Shown: positions 47,397 through 56,397 of the stretch, one piece after another
Layout of the letters: every line of letters begins with the position of its first letter
How positions within the stretch are numbered: the first letter of the stretch is position 1
Assembly (NCBI RefSeq): GCF_011683955.1
Contig: NZ_JAAQPI010000013.1
Coordinates: forward strand, 160,807 to 224,806
DNA: 64,000 nt
DNA from: Pseudomaricurvus alkylphenolicus
Lineage (GTDB): Bacteria; Pseudomonadota; Gammaproteobacteria; Pseudomonadales; Cellvibrionaceae
Direction: 5' to 3'
The notes under the pieces: generated by a model
Databases searched by the model: none
What the model was told of the DNA's origin: nothing
What the model saw: the letters and a program-made list of their open reading frames with translations, nothing else
Program-made: the position numbers and the translations under genes

Positions 47397-48011
47397 ATGA
47401 GTTTCTATGACGACAAGATCTTGCCGCACATGATTAACCTCGCTTGCGGCACCAAACCCATCCTCAAACAACGCCAAAAAGTTGTGCCACAGGCCGAGGG
47501 CCGAATACTGGAAATCGGTATGGGTTCAGGCATCAACATCCCTTACTACAACCCCGAAAAGGTGGAGAAAGTCTGGGGGCTTGAGCCCTCCGATGGCATG
47601 CGGGAAAAGGCCCGTGAGCGGGTTGCTGCCGCCCCCTTTGAACTGGAATGGCTGGGATTGCCGGGGGAGGAAATCCCCCTGGATGACGACAGCGCAGACA
47701 CCATCGTCCTGACCTATACCCTGTGCACCATTCCTGACTGGCGAGCGGCGGTCAAACAGATGCGGCGGGTACTCAAGCCCGGCGGCAAGCTGCTGTTCAG
47801 CGAGCATGGCCGCGCACCCGACGAAGCGGTGCGCAAGTGGCAAAACCGCATCAATCCGCTATGGATGAAGATGGCAGGCGGCTGCCACCTCAACCGGGAC
47901 ATCCCCAAGTTCCTGCGCGAGGGTGGGTTCAAACTCAGGGATATGGAGACCCTCTATGTTCCCTCAACACCCAAAGTCGCCGGTTTCACATACTGGGGCT
48001 ATGCAAACTGA
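47397..48011 (+). CDS. Class I SAM-dependent methyltransferase
   Basis: 204 residues. Motif I is ILEIGMGSGINIPYY near residue 35, followed by GLEPSDGM. The post-I region is ADTIVLTYTLCTIPDW and motif III is LKPGGKLLFSEHG. Similar to UbiE-like and thiol methyltransferase-like proteins (METTL7 type); substrate not evident. AGGGA precedes the ATG at 47397. Divergent from cytochrome c'. Confidence 0.82.
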   Translation: MSFYDDKILPHMINLACGTKPILKQRQKVVPQAEGRILEIGMGSGINIPYYNPEKVEKVWGLEPSDGMREKARERVAAAPFELEWLGLPGEEIPLDDDSADTIVLTYTLCTIPDWRAAVKQMRRVLKPGGKLLFSEHGRAPDEAVRKWQNRINPLWMKMAGGCHLNRDIPKFLREGGFKLRDMETLYVPSTPKVAGFTYWGYAN

Positions 48012-48077
48012 AACACCAACAACTCAATCCGGCCGACTTAAATTTTAGTGTGCAACTGCAGCATAGATTCCACAGTA

Positions 48078-48155
48078 CCTGTGGATAACTTTGTGAGCAG
48101 TTGCCGGAAAATTCCCTTCAGGCCACAGGGTCTATACCCTTCAGCAAATTGATCA
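48078..48155 (+). repeat. DnaA-box/GATC element, copy X (78 bp)
   Basis: Begins CCTGTGGATAA (perfect DnaA box TTATCCACA on the other strand, 48080-48088), has CGGAAAA in the middle and ends CAGCAAATTGATCA with a GATC site. Copy Y at 49112-49189 has exactly the same length and matches at 48 of 78 positions (counted by eye). Lies in the 249-bp gap after the methyltransferase gene. Confidence 0.6.
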
Positions 48156-48260
48156 TTTATTAGCCAAAAGAAGGCACCCTCTAATCCAGTCGACTTAATC
48201 GCTGAAGCCTCAGTTTTTTGTCTGTCATCAAGCGGTAATCAATTTGTCATCGATCATCAC

Positions 48261-48947
48261 TCAACCCGTCGTTGTCGCCCAGCCACCGGACCAGGGAATG
48301 ACCTGCCCCACCATATGGGTACACTTATCCGACGCCAGGTACAACGCCAACTCGGCGGTCTCTTCCGCCTCTGCAATCTTGCCCGTGGGAATTTGTGGTA
48401 AGACACGCGCCTTAAAGCGCTCACTTTCGATCAACTCATCGGGAAAGTAACGCTCATTTTTGACGTAATGCTGAGCAATCGCATTGAACTGAATATTATC
48501 GGCCGCCAATTCAAGTCCCGCTGCACGCACAAATGCATTTTGTGCCCCCCGAGCGGAGCAATAGGCACTGAACTTTGGTATCCCCCGAAGCGGCGACGCA
48601 CTGGTCATAGCGATTATTTTACCTTTACCCTTCGCCTTCATGGCGGGCACAAATCGACGCACCGTGCGAATCAACGGGAACACCATATGCTGGAAAAGTG
48701 TATCCAGCTCTTCATCGAGAATATCGTCAACGCGATTGGGCATCGGATCTTCGGCAAAGTTGGCAACAAGAATATCAATGTCTTTGGCACGATCTGCCAA
48801 GTCTTCCAGTGCCGATTCGCTAACCAACAGATCACTGTCGCGAACCACCTCTGCCCCCTCCTGCTCAAATCCATCCGCGATAACGTTTCCCATATAACGT
48901 TCCACGCAGGTTACCAGTACCTTCTTGCCTTCATAACGCAGCGTCAT
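48261..48947 (-). CDS. Candidate halohydrin dehalogenase (SDR superfamily)
   Basis: 228 residues with an SDR fold that lacks the TGxxxGxG cofactor motif. In its place is T13-C-V-E-R-Y18-M-G20, which fits the halohydrin dehalogenase pattern T-x4-F/Y-x-G. The catalytic set S116, Y129, R133 fits S-x12-Y-x3-R, with Arg instead of the SDR Lys. After the triad, AIAQHYVKNERYFP parallels the HheC halide-site region. The C-terminus keeps the SDR GQVIPWSGGW. Such enzymes convert vicinal halohydrins to epoxides and open epoxides with cyanide, azide or nitrite. The ATG at 48947 has GGAGG eight bases upstream. Confidence 0.75.
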   Translation of the reverse strand: MTLRYEGKKVLVTCVERYMGNVIADGFEQEGAEVVRDSDLLVSESALEDLADRAKDIDILVANFAEDPMPNRVDDILDEELDTLFQHMVFPLIRTVRRFVPAMKAKGKGKIIAMTSASPLRGIPKFSAYCSARGAQNAFVRAAGLELAADNIQFNAIAQHYVKNERYFPDELIESERFKARVLPQIPTGKIAEAEETAELALYLASDKCTHMVGQVIPWSGGWATTTG

Positions 48948-49111
48948 CCGCCCGTCCTCCCCCTTTGGGTTTGTCGAATAAAGCATCAAATCAGAATCTG
49001 CAGACACCATAGTACAATTAAGGCTTCCACTCGCGTGTTGAAAGCGTCACTTGTCGGTCGATTAACGACGTTGTGGATCAACATGGAGGCCGGTAAGAGA
49101 AACCCACAGAT

Positions 49112-49189
49112 CCTGTGGATAAGTCGTTGGACAGCTTTCGGAAAAGTGGTCAAAACCCCGAAGCCGCGTCGCCTGCAGCGAATTGATCA
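49112..49189 (+). repeat. DnaA-box/GATC element, copy Y (78 bp)
   Basis: CCTGTGGATAA (DnaA box 49114-49122), CGGAAAA, and CAGCGAATTGATCA at the end, in the same orientation and spacing as copy X. A GTTGAT/ATCAAC hairpin and a further CAATTTGATCATC follow at about 49235-49262. Located in the 335-bp gap upstream of the dehalogenase candidate. Confidence 0.6.
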
Positions 49190-49282
49190 CTTCCCGACCA
49201 GGGTTTCGAACACTGTACTCCAGACGCCCAAGTTGTTGATTTTTATCAACAATTTGATCATCTAACAAACACCTTCGAGATC

Positions 49283-50455
49283 TCAGACAGCAAAGCTGGT
49301 GTTCAAAATCCAGGCAATAATCACCACCTGAGGAACAGTAACCAGAGGCAGGAACAGGGCAATTTTCCAAGAGCGAGTGGTATCTTTGAGCACCATCACC
49401 TCGGTGTAGTCGGTGGATACGCCCGTCATCATAAAGGCGAAACTGTTACCGGGCGCCTTCGCCCGGGTCATCAAATCGGCGGCGATGGGCGTGGAACCTT
49501 CTGAACAGACTTCAATGATGGTGGCAGCGATCAAGGTCACCACCAGACCCAGTGCTGTGGGGCCAAACCAGTCCTGAAAATCTTCCAGCGCCACAAAACT
49601 GCGCAGAGCGGTCGCCAGCAGCACGCCGAACAGGAGCCAACGCAGAACCATCTGCGACCCTTTGAAACCGTCCCACATTACCTCGCGAACCAATCCGGGG
49701 CGCCAGTCAACACCACGCCAGTAGACCTTCAATTCTGTCCACAAATGGTAATCCTCCGGCAACTGACTGGTATTGGGGTTGCCTGGCAAAGTGCCACGCC
49801 CGACCAGAACTTCGAAAATGCAGCCGCTGATCACCGCGATCACCAGCGACAAAAGAATAAATGCCAAGGTCCAGGGCAGACCGATTAATGCCACCAGAAT
49901 GATGGTCAACGACAGTGAGTTCCAGGGGCTTGCAATCAAAAAAGCCATAACTTGCCCCAGGCTGGCGCCACGCTGGTACAACTGCATACCCACCATTAAT
50001 ATGCCATGACTGCAAAGATCCATTAGCGTTCCCGCCAGAGTGGCCCGCCAGACACCCCGCAAGGTTCCACCTGGCCCCAAAACCGCTGTAATCATTTGCT
50101 GTGGTATGCGGCTCAACATACCCACAAATATTGCGGCCAGCACAACCCCCCACCACATGGTGTTAATCAACTCGAACACGCCGTGGCTCATGGTATGTGC
50201 CCAAGCGGGCAAGGAATGAGACCAACCCAGGACATGCAGCACATAGCCCGTAGCAACGGGAACGGCACTGCCCCAAAGCAGCCAATCAAATCGCCTGCCT
50301 GCGTCTGCCCCTGTGTCGCAACAGGAACTCACCGGTGCAGCCTGGGCTGCTTGAGTGCCGCAGCACGAATCCACCACGGCTTCACTCACAACATTTTTAG
50401 AGCAACAACTCTCGGCCGTCGATGTCACTTTCTTGTCCGAACAACAATCCGACAT
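49283..50455 (-). CDS. Permease with Cys-rich N-terminus (DUF318, SO_0444-type Cu/Zn efflux)
   Basis: About 390 residues. The first 45 residues hold four CC pairs (MSDCCSDKK, ESCCSK, DSCCGT, SSCCDT), a probable cytosolic metal-binding tail. About eight to ten membrane spans follow, with duplicated motifs GTLMDLCSHGILMVG and IEVCSEGSTPIAADLM typical of the DUF318/ArsP-like permease family. Encoded directly after a CueR-type regulator, so copper or zinc export is likely. GGGGG upstream of the ATG at 50455; overlaps no other gene. Confidence 0.85.
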   Translation of the reverse strand: MSDCCSDKKVTSTAESCCSKNVVSEAVVDSCCGTQAAQAAPVSSCCDTGADAGRRFDWLLWGSAVPVATGYVLHVLGWSHSLPAWAHTMSHGVFELINTMWWGVVLAAIFVGMLSRIPQQMITAVLGPGGTLRGVWRATLAGTLMDLCSHGILMVGMQLYQRGASLGQVMAFLIASPWNSLSLTIILVALIGLPWTLAFILLSLVIAVISGCIFEVLVGRGTLPGNPNTSQLPEDYHLWTELKVYWRGVDWRPGLVREVMWDGFKGSQMVLRWLLFGVLLATALRSFVALEDFQDWFGPTALGLVVTLIAATIIEVCSEGSTPIAADLMTRAKAPGNSFAFMMTGVSTDYTEVMVLKDTTRSWKIALFLPLVTVPQVVIIAWILNTSFAV

Positions 50456-50466
50456 ACGCCCCCCTT

Positions 50467-50859
50467 CTAAGACTGCTCGGCCAATTTGTCGATAATCGCG
50501 CACTGCGCCTGTTCGTCGCCCGGACAACGTTCGACCAGGTCCTGGAGAGTATCCCGCATTTGCAATAATTCCTGAATTTGTGCTTCCACCCGCTCCAGTT
50601 TTTCCTGCACCAACACCTTCACTTCTGAACTGTGGCGTTCGGTATCGCGATAGAGGGACAGCAACTGGCGGCACTCCTCCACGCTAAACCCCGTGGCTCG
50701 TGCCCGCTGAACAAAGCGCAATATGTCGAGATCCTCTTCGTCATAATCCCGATAACCATTATCACCCCGGCTGGCGGCACCGATGAGCTCAATTCGCTCA
50801 TAGTAGCGAATGGTCTTGGGCGACAATCCACTGGCTTTGGCGGCCTGGCTGATGTTCAT
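50467..50859 (-). CDS. cueR: CueR-type MerR regulator
   Basis: 130 residues. MerR HTH (MNISQAAKASGLSPKTIRYYERIELI), dimerisation helix, and the metal loop CPGDEQAQC with Cys at positions 112 and 120, the same numbers as the Cu(I) ligands of E. coli CueR. The ATG at 50859 has GGAGGG upstream. The gene precedes the permease, 11 bp apart. The upstream promoter carries a CueR-like dyad. Confidence 0.9.
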   Translation of the reverse strand: MNISQAAKASGLSPKTIRYYERIELIGAASRGDNGYRDYDEEDLDILRFVQRARATGFSVEECRQLLSLYRDTERHSSEVKVLVQEKLERVEAQIQELLQMRDTLQDLVERCPGDEQAQCAIIDKLAEQS

Positions 50860-50892
50860 ATTCCCTCCATGCATCAGACAATCTATAGTCAA

Positions 50893-50923
50893 ACCTTAAA
50901 CCTTCCACCCATGGTAAGGTCAA
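50893..50923 (-). promoter_or_regulatory. CueR-type promoter/operator
   Basis: On the minus strand: TTGACC (-35), then the dyad ACCTTACC-ATGG-GTGGAAGGT inside a long spacer, then TTTAAGG as -10. The arrangement closely resembles the E. coli copA promoter controlled by CueR. It would drive cueR and the permease gene in response to Cu(I). Confidence 0.75.
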
Positions 50924-50976
50924 GCACCTGACATCAATTAACTGGGAATATCGGGACAGCCGGTTATAATGCCGCC

Positions 50977-51726
50977 ATGCCTTACCGCCTGCGCAAATCC
51001 AAACCCCCTCGCCTGATCCCGGTGGAGGACCCCGGTCACCTGGGCTTTGACTACACCATCCGACTGTCCAGCCGCAAAACCGCCGCCATCGAAATCCGCT
51101 CAGGCAAGGTAGTGGTTGCCGCCCCCCATAGAGCCACACAGCGGGAGCTAAAGCACTGGGTTGAAGACAAAGCCGACTGGATCCGTGCCAAACTGACCGA
51201 ACAGGCCGCGCGCGAAGACGAAATTCCCCAGCCCAGCTTTGCCGACGGTGAACGCTGGCCTTACCTGGGGGAACTGCTGGAACTCAAGCTGGTCTATGGC
51301 GGCAAACCCGGTATTCGGCGAGAAGGCTCCCGATTATGGGTCACGCTCTCCAACCGCAGCCGCAAGCCCACAGAAACGCAGATTCGCCAGGCACTGGAAA
51401 ACTGGTATCAACAACAGGCTCAAATCGTTCTCACCGAAAAAACGGATTTTGTCTGCCGGGCGCTCAAACGCCCCTATCAGGGTCCAAAGCTTCGGCGTAC
51501 CAAAACCAAATGGGGCCACTGTACCGCCAAGGGCGAAATCCAATACAACTGGCTGATCATGCAGGCGCCTGAAGCCGTTGTGAACTATCTGGTGGTTCAC
51601 GAATGCTGCCATTTGATTCACCACAACCACAGCCGCGCATTTTGGGATCTGGTGGGGCAACTCTACCCGGGCTACAAACCGGCTCGACAGTGGCTGAAAG
51701 ACAAAGGCCACCGGTTGGTGCTCTGA
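50977..51726 (+). CDS. YgjP-like metallopeptidase (DUF45/M48-like)
   Basis: 249 residues. Zinc motif [18 protein letters not shown] (HExxH plus downstream His) near residue 207, and the family motif [18 protein letters not shown]-terminal half is the DUF45 beta-rich region ([19 protein letters not shown]). Function unknown, presumed protease. Divergent from cueR. Confidence 0.85.
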   Translation: MPYRLRKSKPPRLIPVEDPGHLGFDYTIRLSSRKTAAIEIRSGKVVVAAPHRATQRELKHWVEDKADWIRAKLTEQAAREDEIPQPSFADGERWPYLGELLELKLVYGGKPGIRREGSRLWVTLSNRSRKPTETQIRQALENWYQQQAQIVLTEKTDFVCRALKRPYQGPKLRRTKTKWGHCTAKGEIQYNWLIMQAPEAVVNYLVVHECCHLIHHNHSRAFWDLVGQLYPGYKPARQWLKDKGHRLVL

Positions 51727-51748
51727 ATCAACCTCCAAGGACAGCGCG

Positions 51749-53011
51749 ATGAAAACCCAATGGACGAGCTTAAAATGGATATTGATTGGAATTCTTGGCC
51801 TTATCACAACAGCTTGTTCAAACCAGCCCCTAACCGTTAAAACAGAGTTCTCACCAATTTCTCTGGGGCCTCGCCCGTTTTACCTGATCGACCAGATGAC
51901 AGCCTCCGACCTAAAGGAGACCTTGCAAAGCTGTCAGAAAAATGTCCTCCACCGCCGCAGCTTTTCCATCGGTCACCGCGGTGCGCCACTGCAGTTTCCG
52001 GAACATACCCGCGAATCCTATTTGGCAGCAGCTCGCATGGGGGCCGGCACCCTGGAGTGCGACGTTACCTTTACCCGCGACAAACAACTGGTCTGCCGCC
52101 ACTCCCAATGCGATTTGCACACCACCACCAATATCCTGGCCTCACCGCTGGCGAAAAAGTGCAGCATCCCATTTCAGCCCGCTCGTTTTGACAAGCACGG
52201 AAAACTGGTTCAGGCAGCCAGCGCCAAATGTTGCACCAGTGACATCACCCTGGAGGAGTTCAGGCAGCTCAAAGGCAAAATGGATGGCGCCAATCCCAAC
52301 GCCACCAGTATCGAAGCATTCCTCAAGGGCACTCCGCGATGGCGTACGGATTTGTACGCAACTCAAGGCACACTAATGACTCATCGCGACAGTATAGAGC
52401 TGTTTGATCAACTGGGTGTGAATATGACGCCGGAACTCAAATCCCCCCAGGTCGAAATGCCGTTTCAGGGATTCGATCAACACGCGTTTGCCAGCAAACT
52501 GATTCAGGAATACGAAGACGCCGGTATCGACCCTGAGCGTGTCTGGCCGCAGTCATTTCATTATAAAGATGTGCTCTACTGGCTGCGCCAACATCCGCAG
52601 TTCGGACAGCAAGCGGTAATGCTGGAGGGACGCTATGCGCGGGAGGGATTTGACCACCGAGATCCGAACAGTTGGTCTCCCTCCATGGAGGAACTCAACG
52701 CTGCCGGTGTGAGTATACTGGCGCCTCCACTTTGGATGCTGGTTGAAAGCAAAGACGATCAGCTGGCGCCTTCCGCCTATTCCCTCGCTGCGAAAAAGGC
52801 CGGTTTGAAACTGATCGGTTGGACGTTGGAGCGTTCCGGTCCACTCAATAGAGGCGGTGGCTGGTACTACCAGGATCTCAATGGCATTAACAGCGATGGT
52901 CGTGTCTTTGAACTACTGCATGTACTCGCTCAGGACGTCGGTGTTCGTGGTGTCTTTAGCGATTGGCCCGCTGCCGTTACCTACTACGCCAATTGCTTCG
53001 AGCTACCCTGA
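51749..53011 (+). CDS. Glycerophosphodiester phosphodiesterase, lipoprotein
   Basis: 420 residues with a lipoprotein signal peptide (lipobox LITTAC, Cys near residue 24). The GDPD motif is [20 protein letters not shown] and [17 protein letters not shown] near residue 70. Later TPELKSP and GWTLERSG follow. Larger than E. coli GlpQ because of an insertion around residues 125-190. Releases glycerol-3-phosphate from phospholipid-derived diesters in the periplasm. Confidence 0.88.
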   Translation: MKTQWTSLKWILIGILGLITTACSNQPLTVKTEFSPISLGPRPFYLIDQMTASDLKETLQSCQKNVLHRRSFSIGHRGAPLQFPEHTRESYLAAARMGAGTLECDVTFTRDKQLVCRHSQCDLHTTTNILASPLAKKCSIPFQPARFDKHGKLVQAASAKCCTSDITLEEFRQLKGKMDGANPNATSIEAFLKGTPRWRTDLYATQGTLMTHRDSIELFDQLGVNMTPELKSPQVEMPFQGFDQHAFASKLIQEYEDAGIDPERVWPQSFHYKDVLYWLRQHPQFGQQAVMLEGRYAREGFDHRDPNSWSPSMEELNAAGVSILAPPLWMLVESKDDQLAPSAYSLAAKKAGLKLIGWTLERSGPLNRGGGWYYQDLNGINSDGRVFELLHVLAQDVGVRGVFSDWPAAVTYYANCFELP

Positions 53012-53082
53012 GCTCAAGGAAACGGTACTTACTGCAAGAGTGCGATTGCTGGACTCAGAGTTTTGTTTTCAAAGTCTCTTCC

Positions 53083-53401
53083 GTGCCATAACCGGTCTTA
53101 CAAATTCGCAGGATTGGTACTCTGACGGCGTTGTTTATGCGTAGGGCGGATTAGGCGCTTGCGCCGTAATCCGCCGGTTCTGCCGGAGATGTTCGTTGGC
53201 TGCGGCCCGGTTTTTAACACCCTTGAATGTGCCTGCAACAGGTGATTTGTACACGGCCGCCGCCAATTTAAACCTTCGGCGGATCGGTGGATTACGAAGC
53301 GCAAAGCGCTTCTAATCCACCCTACGTCGTGCGGCCGTTGCGGACATTATCGAACGCCCATGGTGCCCTGAACCAGGATTATGAACTTCCGGTTATGGCA
53401 C
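53083..53401 (-). repeat. MITE-like element, copy B (319 bp, inverted)
   Basis: Same 319-bp length and same 13-bp terminal repeats as copy A at 34386, in the opposite orientation, with only a few base differences (for example GCCGAAGCC versus GCCGCAGCC). Lies between the converging GDPD and sulfatase genes, filling most of that 437-bp gap. The 25-bp left extension shared by copies A and C is absent. Confidence 0.85.
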
Positions 53402-53448
53402 TCAGCTGACTATCCAATCCTCCGCAACCAGCAAACCTCCAATGATAT

Positions 53449-55041
53449 CTAAGAATCCGGACTGGCCTGCACACCCACCACCTTATTCTTCAATGCAGTC
53501 AACTTATCTTTCACCATTTTCTTAATGGCCTCGCGCTTGATCGCAGTCATCGCCAACTCCAAAGCCTGGGGCGAGTACATCGGCATTTCCGCCTCAAACA
53601 CCTCAGGTTTATCCCCTCCGGGCAAAATCAAACCATACTTTTCCACACTGTATACATACTCAAAAGCGGGTTTAAGGGCCGCGGCCAGTAACCATAAATT
53701 CTGCAACGCCAGATTGTGTTGCTCCTTGGGGTCCAACTCAAGATTATAAGCCTCAGGAGCCCAGAGTTTGTTATAGCCTCGTTCGTGCAACCCGGTCTTT
53801 TCCCCGTGCATATAAATCTTAAACTGACGCCACTTCACACCCGTCAACTGCTCCCCGGCAAAAAACAACACACTCTCACGATTGGAATGAGTCTGTTTGC
53901 CCAAAAAGAAATCAGACTGATCAACCCCATCAATCTCGCGATCATCGGGCACCTCACCACCGGCGATTGAGGCCAGAGTGGGAAAAATATCACTGATACT
54001 GACGATCTCATTGCTCACCCTTTTCTCAGGCACCCTACCCGGCCAGCGAACCATCATCGGCGTTCGAATGGAACCTTCGTGCACCGTACCCAAATATCCG
54101 CGGTAAGGACCTGTATCGCCAATATAAGGATATTCAGCCCGATCGGGTCCATTGTCACTGGCATAGATCACCAGTGTATTGTCAGCGATTCCCGCCTGTT
54201 CAATGGCCTCCAAGACCTGCCCGACACGATAATCATGCTCCATCATCGAATCGCCAAACTTGCCAGCACCTGACTTACCCTGAAAATCTGGGTGCGCGAT
54301 CGAAGGATGATGCACCAGTGACCAGGGAATATAGAGAAAAAACGGTTTATCCGACTGCGCCTGACGCTGGATATATTTCACAGACCGGTCCGCAATCATC
54401 TCATCGATAAAAGGGCGAACCTCTTTATTATAAGGCTGCAACTGACGTACGCCTTCACCCTTCTTGCCCTCATACAAGCGCGGCGTTTCAAACAACTTGG
54501 GATCAAAACCCACCGCATCCGGAAACCAGGAAACATCCGTACTGAATGGAAAACCCCACCACTCGTCAAAACCCTGATTGATCGGCAGACGATCTTCCAC
54601 ATAACCCAAGTGCCACTTACCAAACATGGCGGTGTCGTAGCCCTGCTCCGACAACATTTCGGCAATGGTGACTTCCCAAGGGGCCAATCCCACCGGCAAC
54701 CCCGGCACAGGTACTGCGCGTGTTGTTCCGGAACGAATGGGCATGCGTCCCGTCATTAACGCAGAGCGGGACGGCGTGCATTCCGCCTCCACATTAAAAT
54801 TGGTCAAGCGCAGTCCTTGCGCTGCGAGCTGATCGAGTTTTGGCGTCGGTGCACCTCTCAAGATGCCTCCACCATAGGAGCCCAGATCGCCGTAGCCAAG
54901 ATTATCGCTCAGCATAATCACGATGTTGGGGCGTTGAGCCTCAGCAGAGCTTATATTGGCCAAGCCAACCATTACGAGCGAGAAGATCCATAGAACTCTT
55001 GTTCTGTGGACTGCCGCCAGTTTCGTTAAAAAATCAGACAC
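53449..55041 (-). CDS. Sulfatase (arylsulfatase-type), exported
   Basis: About 530 residues with an N-terminal signal peptide. The formylglycine motif is ECTPSRSALMTGR (C88, C-x-P-x-R) and KWHLG is the second sulfatase signature. The calcium site reads MLSDNLGYGDLG, with D-N instead of D-D. ASDNGPDRAEYP is near the middle. The Cys needs a maturase, and none is in the window. GTG at 55041 has AAGGTGG upstream and is preferred to the GTG at 55050. Last gene of the leftward arm, 129 bp after the HupE-like gene. Confidence 0.88.
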   Translation of the reverse strand: MSDFLTKLAAVHRTRVLWIFSLVMVGLANISSAEAQRPNIVIMLSDNLGYGDLGSYGGGILRGAPTPKLDQLAAQGLRLTNFNVEAECTPSRSALMTGRMPIRSGTTRAVPVPGLPVGLAPWEVTIAEMLSEQGYDTAMFGKWHLGYVEDRLPINQGFDEWWGFPFSTDVSWFPDAVGFDPKLFETPRLYEGKKGEGVRQLQPYNKEVRPFIDEMIADRSVKYIQRQAQSDKPFFLYIPWSLVHHPSIAHPDFQGKSGAGKFGDSMMEHDYRVGQVLEAIEQAGIADNTLVIYASDNGPDRAEYPYIGDTGPYRGYLGTVHEGSIRTPMMVRWPGRVPEKRVSNEIVSISDIFPTLASIAGGEVPDDREIDGVDQSDFFLGKQTHSNRESVLFFAGEQLTGVKWRQFKIYMHGEKTGLHERGYNKLWAPEAYNLELDPKEQHNLALQNLWLLAAALKPAFEYVYSVEKYGLILPGGDKPEVFEAEMPMYSPQALELAMTAIKREAIKKMVKDKLTALKNKVVGVQASPDS

Positions 55042-55170
55042 AAATACCACCTTGGAAATTGATAAGTAGATAGAAGTTGGAGCACTAAGTCGTTGCCCCA
55101 GCTTAAGACAAGGCTGCGATTCGCGCGCCCGACCGGTTTAGCCGGACTCTGGAAAAAGCGGCAATCATTT

Positions 55171-56388
55171 TTACGCCATCAATCGACTGACAAACCAGAA
55201 TGTACCCAGTCCGCTCAACATCGACGCCGTCAGATTGAATCCCAACTGCCTCGTCGGCTCGGCCAGAAAACGCCGCCCAAGTGCCATCAAAATCAGAATC
55301 GCCGCCAACACCAACAACTGCCCCAACTCCACCCCGAGATTGAATCCCATCAGTACAAACGCCAGTTGCCCCGGTGGAAAACCGGTCTCCAACAGGCCAC
55401 CGGCAAAACCAAAACCATGAATCAACCCAAAAACCGTGGTAACTAATAATCGCCACGCGGAGGCTCGGGAAGACACCGCCACTATCCGCAAATAACACAG
55501 TGCGAACAGCCCCACGCCCGCAACGCCCACCATAAGCAACCATTGATGTGATACCAGCCACAGAGGCAACACCAGTATCAGGCACAGTGCCGGCAACCAC
55601 GTCGCCAGCGACCAGAGCGTCTCCGAGCGTTCGCCCAAAGCTTCGATAACCACAAGGGCAATGGTAAAACCGATCAACGCCTCAACCATCAGACTGTTAG
55701 GTTCGGCGATTCCCAACACGGCCAATGCCAGACTGAGGCTGTGGCCCAAAGTAAAGCCGGTGATCAACCAGGCCATTGCCCTCCAATGGTGGGCAAGAAG
55801 AATCAATGCCAATACAAACGCCAGGTGATCGATACCACCGAGAATATGTTCACCACCGATCCACAGATATTGGCCAAAGGCTTGCCAGTCAGTAACTTCC
55901 TGTGCATCAGTCTCAACCGACAGAGAGTGAGTACGCTGACTCTGTGTAAACAGCCACTCGGTAACTACTCCGCCCTGGCGCACGCGGGCATAGTGAGTAT
56001 GCGTGGCAATCAGGTCAAAGAAACTGTTGATTTCGAGTACAGGCGTGGAGGAATCCGGGCAGCTGAAACTCCCTTCCACCCGCAGAAACCCCTCACGCGA
56101 TGGCAGCGCCTGGGGCACCTGTAAGGGTTTGCAATACCGGCCATTGACCTGCACGCGCAACTGTTCTTGCAGATACTCGGCCAACAAGGGACCCAGTTGT
56201 TGATAAGCATCAGTATCGGCGGGAATGCGCGTCGCCTCCCGTTGCAATACACTAAAACTAAAGCTCAGCTGATTGCCCTGCACACTCCAGTCCGTAAAGG
56301 ACTCGCTGCGATTATGTGCCTGAACAACAGAGACCGGTCCCAACAGGAACAGTATCAGCAGCAATTTGACCTTGAGTGACAACATCAA
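55171..56388 (-). CDS. HupE/UreJ-like membrane protein with periplasmic N-domain (left arm)
   Basis: 405 residues. Signal peptide (LLLILFLLGPVSVVQA), about 160 residues of extracytoplasmic beta-rich domain, then about seven membrane spans. These carry the HupE motifs GGEHILGGIDHLAFVLAL, FTLGHSLSLALA, FGLIHGFGFAGGL and FNLGVELGQL. Classical HupE (nickel permease) is about 200 residues without the N-domain, so this is the long PF13795-type form. The His-rich motifs suggest metal binding or transport. Follows the parvulin gene by 9 bp. Confidence 0.85.
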   Translation of the reverse strand: MMLSLKVKLLLILFLLGPVSVVQAHNRSESFTDWSVQGNQLSFSFSVLQREATRIPADTDAYQQLGPLLAEYLQEQLRVQVNGRYCKPLQVPQALPSREGFLRVEGSFSCPDSSTPVLEINSFFDLIATHTHYARVRQGGVVTEWLFTQSQRTHSLSVETDAQEVTDWQAFGQYLWIGGEHILGGIDHLAFVLALILLAHHWRAMAWLITGFTLGHSLSLALAVLGIAEPNSLMVEALIGFTIALVVIEALGERSETLWSLATWLPALCLILVLPLWLVSHQWLLMVGVAGVGLFALCYLRIVAVSSRASAWRLLVTTVFGLIHGFGFAGGLLETGFPPGQLAFVLMGFNLGVELGQLLVLAAILILMALGRRFLAEPTRQLGFNLTASMLSGLGTFWFVSRLMA

Positions 56389-56397
56389 CGTAATCCC

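Noticed and set aside
53449..55041. D-N instead of D-D at the sulfatase calcium site as a sign of inactivity
   Set aside because: The DNLGYGDLG variant occurs in otherwise normal arylsulfatases, and the C-x-P-x-R motif is intact.
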